From Alistipes sp. (lineage in GTDB: Bacteria > Bacteroidota > Bacteroidia > Bacteroidales > Rikenellaceae): a DNA stretch of 56,743 bases. Under the pieces are notes generated by a model. It did not search any database, had not been told where the DNA came from, and was given only the letters and a program-made list of their open reading frames with translations. Below are positions 53,274 to 56,743 of the stretch, in pieces; the first letter of the stretch is position 1, and each line of letters opens with the position of its first letter. A program made the translations under genes and the position numbers. The stretch is taken from positions 1 to 56,743 of the forward strand of contig JAFXLG010000047.1 in assembly GCA_017531305.1 (NCBI GenBank), given 5' to 3'.

Positions 53274-54119
53274 TTAGCCGCGATGAGCTTCAAACCAAGG
53301 ATTCCTTAAATCCTCTTTGTTGTATTGCAACTTCTCGCCCTCGGGGTAAGATATGGTCTTACCGCCTGCCTCTGCGAGGATCAACTCTCCTGCAGCAGTA
53401 TCCCATTCATAGGTGTGAGTTGTGCGCACATAGTAGTCAACCGTACCTTCAGCCAACAAGCAGAATTTATAAGAACTACCTTGTTCGATAACCTCCAGAT
53501 CGGGATGCTCCTTACGCATCTGGTCAATACGCTCTTGAGTCTCGGCAGTCTGATGCGAGCGCGAAACGGCAACTCGGAATCCTTCGTGTTGGCTCGACTT
53601 GAGAGGCAAACGCTCCATGATCTTCTCTATGGCGTCACGGCTGTATTGTGGATCATCTTGTGGAACGATATCGCGAATCAGATATGATCCGATACCCTTT
53701 GCGGCAATATACATTTTGCAGTGATATGGAACATAGAGTGCCGATGCTACACATTCGTTATCTGCCATAAGTGCGATATTTACCGTAAACTCATTGTTAC
53801 CCTTGATGAACTCCACCGTGCCATCCAATGGATCTACCAATAGGAATAGCTCCCAATTGCGTCTCTCTTCGTATCGCATCTCTCGTCCCTCCTCGCTCAG
53901 GACAGGGATACGCGTGGGACCTAAATGCTCTTTAATGGTGTTGTGAGCCACGCGGTCAGCAACGGTTATGGGTGTTTTGTCGCTCTTGAGAGAGATGTCG
54001 TAATCATCATGATTTTTATAGATCTTCATGATTGCGGCTCCAGCCTTTACCGCTGCATTGAAGCATTCGGGGAGAAGTCGCTCTCGGATCTGTTGATACA
54101 TTTGGTTCTCTGTGGTCAT
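53274..54119 (-). CDS. cysQ: 3'(2'),5'-bisphosphate nucleotidase
   Basis: A 281-residue member of the inositol monophosphatase fold that removes the 3' phosphate from PAP. The metal motifs are LSEEG, LVDPLDGTVEF and YEWDTAAGELILAEAGG. The ATG at 54119 (MTTENQ) is chosen; the longer frame to 54158 adds residues unlike the family. It lies 43 bases after the glycosyltransferase-like gene and may share its transcript. No sulfate assimilation gene is nearby. Confidence 0.9.
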   Translation of the reverse strand: MTTENQMYQQIRERLLPECFNAAVKAGAAIMKIYKNHDDYDISLKSDKTPITVADRVAHNTIKEHLGPTRIPVLSEEGREMRYEERRNWELFLLVDPLDGTVEFIKGNNEFTVNIALMADNECVASALYVPYHCKMYIAAKGIGSYLIRDIVPQDDPQYSRDAIEKIMERLPLKSSQHEGFRVAVSRSHQTAETQERIDQMRKEHPDLEVIEQGSSYKFCLLAEGTVDYYVRTTHTYEWDTAAGELILAEAGGKTISYPEGEKLQYNKEDLRNPWFEAHRG

Positions 54120-54162
54120 GTATATGGTATGTTTTTGATTCTTTCGTAAAGATAACAAATAT

Positions 54163-55107
54163 TTATGAAATTGTAAATATTCTTCTATGAAAAAAGTCCC
54201 ATTTTAAACATAAATAACATAACCTTGCCTGAGTAGAACATTTCTTCTCTAACTCAGGGCTGTCGAGCAGGCATATAAAAGACCATTGTAGAGTCAGTGT
54301 CAGCAGTAATGCCACGCTTGTCAGAATCCCAAAAGGCATTATTGCCACCAATAATAAAAAGAATATCAACCCCCTTATGATAATCCCTCTGGCTGACTCC
54401 TCTCTATAGCATATTGGCGCGTGGACGCAGGCAACACTCTTTTTGTTGATGTTGCGCAAGATTCGGGAGGAGAAACCTCCTAATTGTATAACTCGCTCTC
54501 TGCTAAAGATATATCCATTAGCCAAGGCGGAGCTTCTTATTAAATCTACTTGTTGTCGTTTGACGCGCGCATGGCTTATAGTGGATATTAAAACCTCTAT
54601 GGCTTGGGGATGGATATATGAGTTTTTGCCTATAGGTAGGAGCTGTTCGAAAGAAGCTACAGCTGTGGCGGCATTTAAATCATCGTATTCCGATACTTGA
54701 CGCCTATCGACCAATATGATTCTGCGCATGGCTCTTAGGCGGGAGCGATAAAGTTGGCGGATGGCGGATGAAGGGAGCTCCTCGCAAGCGGGATTACTCA
54801 CCCTAAGCAGATGAAAATGGTTGATTATTCGCTCGAAAGAGTGCTTGTGACGGAGAGAGTCGATAACTACGATTACCTCGTACTTGTCATATTCTATACT
54901 CAGCAGTCTTTCTATATGCCGAACACTCCTAACCGAGGAGCATATTATCGAGCAACCGATGCCTCGACTTGCCTGAGAGCAACTCTTCATCTCTTGAGGT
55001 ATGAACGAGAGCCTTTGGAGGGCTTTTTTTGATGCGATAGTCTCTCTGATGGTTGATAGTGAAATGAGTATCAACGATATAAGTATTATGGTTTGTATTA
55101 TTTCCAT
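54163..55107 (-). CDS. Membrane protein resembling a family 2 glycosyltransferase, catalytic residues lost
   Basis: A 314-residue protein from the ATG at 55107 (a TTG at 55131 is rejected). It has an N-terminal membrane helix (about 3-20), a soluble domain, and two hydrophobic helices at 242-281. The soluble part follows the GT2 outline: HIERLLSIEYDKYEVIVVID (64-83) stands for the usual YEVIVVDD, and IILVDRRQV (130-138) for the usual LDAD. The aspartates needed to bind the nucleotide sugar and metal are mostly gone (DRR in place of DxD). So it is probably not a working transferase. It is the third gene of a compact cassette with a HEAT-like protein and a receiver-like protein. The family assignment is tentative. 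Confidence 0.6.
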   Translation of the reverse strand: MEIIQTIILISLILISLSTIRETIASKKALQRLSFIPQEMKSCSQASRGIGCSIICSSVRSVRHIERLLSIEYDKYEVIVVIDSLRHKHSFERIINHFHLLRVSNPACEELPSSAIRQLYRSRLRAMRRIILVDRRQVSEYDDLNAATAVASFEQLLPIGKNSYIHPQAIEVLISTISHARVKRQQVDLIRSSALANGYIFSRERVIQLGGFSSRILRNINKKSVACVHAPICYREESARGIIIRGLIFFLLLVAIMPFGILTSVALLLTLTLQWSFICLLDSPELEKKCSTQARLCYLCLKWDFFHRRIFTIS

Positions 55108-55153
55108 TGTTGGTACGTGTTTTTTTGTCAAGAATTCACAATCAACAACCGCT

Positions 55154-56089
55154 TTAGGAGACTTCGGATGAAGTGTATAGTTGGCGTTTGTGAGAGAGTA
55201 TTATCTTTTCAGCCAGAAGCGAATCTCTGCCCGGAATAATTTGGCGTATGGTATCTATCGAGTAACCCTCGACAGAGAGGTGGCGACAAAGCGTTTTGCG
55301 GAATTCTGCGCCTCCAGCAATTATTTGTTGTCTGAGAGGTCTGCTTTGTAGTGTTGAGCCTATTGAGCAGAGGGTAAAAATTGCCTCGCGGATGATGCGC
55401 TGGTCTCGGCTATGTGATAGAATCGAGTGCAACTCCTGCTCAGCCATTGTGATATTGAAGTTGCTCACTATCGCCATACCCAGAAGACAAAGATTCTTGT
55501 TCGGACTTTTTAATAGTGGCTCGCACGCTATCGGCAAGAGATTTCGTCTTAGGAGCGAGATGATATGGGTGATGTCTATTGCCGAAAGTTCGTGCTTGAG
55601 CTTTGAAATGTTGGCAATAGCCATCGAAGGATTGTCAGCCAGAGTTGCCAGCAACGCCCCTCTGCGTATGTCGGCATCGTTTGAGTGTCGGAATCGTTTT
55701 AGCTTGGTGACCTCGTAGTTGTGTGGCAGATAACTCAATAGGTGTAACATGCGAGCTTTGCGGTAACTACTCCAAGTGCTGAAAAGGACTTTCATTATAT
55801 ATTTGTCAAGGGAGTTGATGTATATTATTTTGCACAATATGCTGTGGTCAATTCCGTAACTATGGATTATGATATGTCGCAAGGCATCGAGCAGAGCTTC
55901 TCGCTCATGATTGTTGTTAGCCGATATGTTTTGTATATTCTGAAGGTTTAGCTGCTCCGAAATCTGAAGGGTATAGACCTTCGTGAGAAACTCTTTGTGA
56001 GATTCGGCGCGAGTATATATTATCGCAATGAGTGATAACAGAATGACCACTATTATATATAAGGTGTATGCAATCTCTATCCCGTTCAT
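55154..56089 (-). CDS. Membrane-anchored HEAT-like helical repeat protein
   Basis: A 311-residue protein from the ATG at 56089, whose bases overlap the stop of the upstream gene (ATGA). One N-terminal transmembrane helix (about 6-25) is followed by an all-helical cytoplasmic part with paired helices of about 35 residues, for example DIRRGALLATLADNPSMAIA and IIREAIFTLCSIGSTLQSRP, as in HEAT/armadillo repeats. Such repeats serve as protein-binding scaffolds. No enzyme motif is seen. I do not recognise a named family. Coupling to the neighbouring receiver-like gene suggests the two work together. Confidence 0.65.
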   Translation of the reverse strand: MNGIEIAYTLYIIVVILLSLIAIIYTRAESHKEFLTKVYTLQISEQLNLQNIQNISANNNHEREALLDALRHIIIHSYGIDHSILCKIIYINSLDKYIMKVLFSTWSSYRKARMLHLLSYLPHNYEVTKLKRFRHSNDADIRRGALLATLADNPSMAIANISKLKHELSAIDITHIISLLRRNLLPIACEPLLKSPNKNLCLLGMAIVSNFNITMAEQELHSILSHSRDQRIIREAIFTLCSIGSTLQSRPLRQQIIAGGAEFRKTLCRHLSVEGYSIDTIRQIIPGRDSLLAEKIILSHKRQLYTSSEVS

Positions 56090-56463
56090 ACGCTCAACAT
56101 ATAGTTTATTGCCGTCACTTTGCTGCGAAGTCGCTCTACAGATATGGGAAAAGTCATATATTGATCTATACCCATCTCCAGCAATCCGATTACTACCTGC
56201 TCGGATAACTGCCAAGTGATTACAAATATCAGGGGGCGATGTGTGGATTTGCCTCTTAGTCCTTGTATTAGCTGCGGGCTCTTGAGTAGTGGCGATGTCG
56301 AGATTACTATTATAAGATCGGGGTGGATGCTCTCGTTTAGCGATAGCGTCTCATGTGTGGTTTGGGTGTGGTATATGGCACTGCAACAGGGCAAGAGCGA
56401 TTGCCCTAAATATGTGAGCAGGAGTTTGCATGAAGAGTGTATGATTATTGTACATTTTTTCAT
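56086..56463 (-). CDS. Receiver-like domain protein lacking the phosphorylation residues
   Basis: A 125-residue single-domain protein with the outline of a response-regulator receiver: HPDLIIVISTSP (47-58), RPLIFVITW (76-84) and MGIDQYMTFPISVERLRSKV (97-116). The phosphorylation aspartate is replaced by Ile54, the acidic pair at strand 1 by His9-Ser10, and the conserved lysine by Phe105; only Thr83 remains. There is no output domain. It therefore cannot be phosphorylated in the usual way and is likely a protein-binding pseudo-receiver. It is first in the cassette and divergent from rplU. Confidence 0.65.
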   Translation of the reverse strand: MKKCTIIIHSSCKLLLTYLGQSLLPCCSAIYHTQTTHETLSLNESIHPDLIIVISTSPLLKSPQLIQGLRGKSTHRPLIFVITWQLSEQVVIGLLEMGIDQYMTFPISVERLRSKVTAINYMLSV

Positions 56464-56541
56464 AAACCGTAAGTTTTAGCCCTTTTGCCGAGTCGAAAAG
56501 TGTGCCAAATAGCGTGAAAATGAAAAATTTATTGGATTATG

Positions 56542-56571
56542 TTTGGAATGGCGAAAAAATTAGTATATTTG
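56542..56571 (+). promoter_or_regulatory. Promoter for rplU
   Basis: TTTG (56542-56545), 18-base spacer, then TATATTTG (56564-56571) followed by GC form a Bacteroidota promoter, 40 bases before rplU. No clear promoter for the divergent receiver-like gene is seen in the 56464-56611 gap. Confidence 0.65.
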
Positions 56572-56611
56572 CGAGCCGAAATTAGGCAAAATTATAATTT
56601 CATTTAGAATA

Positions 56612-56743
56612 ATGTACGTTATAGTAGAGATCGCAGGTCAGCAGTTTAAGGCTGAGAAGGGTCGTAAGCTCTATGTTCACCGTCTTCAGGGCGACGTAGA
56701 GTCGTCAGTGAGCTTCGACAAAGTCCTGCTTGTAGACAACGAC
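56612..56743 (+). CDS. rplU: Ribosomal protein L21, 5' end only (cut by window edge)
   Basis: The first 44 codons are present. They begin [17 protein letters not shown] and continue with LYVHRL and [10 protein letters not shown], the N-terminal half of bL21. The gene is expected to be followed by rpmA (L27), outside the window. Confidence 0.9.
   Translation, partial: MYVIVEIAGQQFKAEKGRKLYVHRLQGDVESSVSFDKVLLVDND

Noticed and set aside
55108-55131. Start of the glycosyltransferase-like gene at 55131
   Set aside because: It relies on a TTG; the ATG at 55107 begins right before the membrane helix and is more likely.
1-56743. CRISPR array, insertion sequence, prophage or toxin-antitoxin pair
   Set aside because: No regularly spaced direct repeats, transposase or integrase, phage structural genes or recognisable toxin-antitoxin pairs were found on either strand.

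Overview
The window is a stretch of chromosomal core genome from a Bacteroidales bacterium, most likely of the Rikenellaceae/Alistipes type. The phylum call rests on what is visible: many genes are preceded by the Bacteroidota promoter pattern TTG-N19-21-TAnnTTTG instead of -35/-10 boxes; Shine-Dalgarno sequences are weak; a DUF349 repeat protein, an M64 peptidase, a lipoprotein-type dipeptidyl peptidase III and a long YidC are present. The genus is only a guess from gene content (futalosine-type MqnC, ackA-ptb-buk). There is no prophage, insertion sequence or CRISPR array, and no broken gene except those cut by the window edges.

Layout: 1-8.1 kb is housekeeping on the plus strand (rnr 3' end, mqnC, tig, clpP-clpX, transketolase, hpt, divIC-like). 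8.1-16.2 kb is an arginine module: argR faces away from a seven-gene operon (GNAT acyltransferase, argG, argC, argD, argB, argE, argH) across a 425-bp AT-rich region rich in inverted repeats that overlap both promoters. 16.2-21.5 kb is a minus-strand run transcribed ackA-ptb-buk-aroQ-flippase. 21.7-23.6 kb holds a response regulator without a partner kinase and a secreted M64 peptidase. 23.8-29.4 kb is DUF349, pyrG, yidC on plus. 29.5-35.6 kb is minus: glyS, a 35-residue membrane ORF, ruvX, def; then acpP-fabF, rnc, radC. 35.7-38.3 kb is plus: pepE, yraN, waaA, tRNA-Arg(TCT), followed by a nested inverted-repeat element. 38.6-44.2 kb is minus: rsfS-ftsH-cdsA-psd-AI-2E transporter, then a terminator and a stand-alone riboflavin kinase domain. 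OxyR and trpS diverge at 45.3 kb; trpS is followed by a ClC channel and a HAD phosphatase. 49.1-54.1 kb is minus: panC-panD-DUF456, dipeptidyl peptidase III, cysQ. The window ends with an unusual minus-strand cassette (54.2-56.5 kb) and the start of rplU.

How the parts work together: the arg operon encodes the route from glutamate to arginine except the transcarbamylase; ackA/ptb/buk form the acyl-phosphate ATP-yielding end of fermentation; cdsA/psd serve phospholipid synthesis beside the membrane protease FtsH; acpP/fabF serve fatty-acid elongation; glyS, trpS, def, rsfS, tRNA-Arg and rplU serve translation.

The part most worth attention is the 54.2-56.5 kb cassette: three small intact genes encoding a receiver-like domain with its phosphorylation residues gone, a membrane-anchored alpha-helical (HEAT-like) protein, and a membrane protein resembling a family 2 glycosyltransferase with its catalytic aspartates gone. 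Other points are the nested hairpin element after tRNA-Arg, a riboflavin kinase without its FAD-synthetase half, the 35-residue ORF between glyS and ruvX, a hairpin just upstream of rnc, and a cysteine cluster in the arginine-operon acyltransferase.
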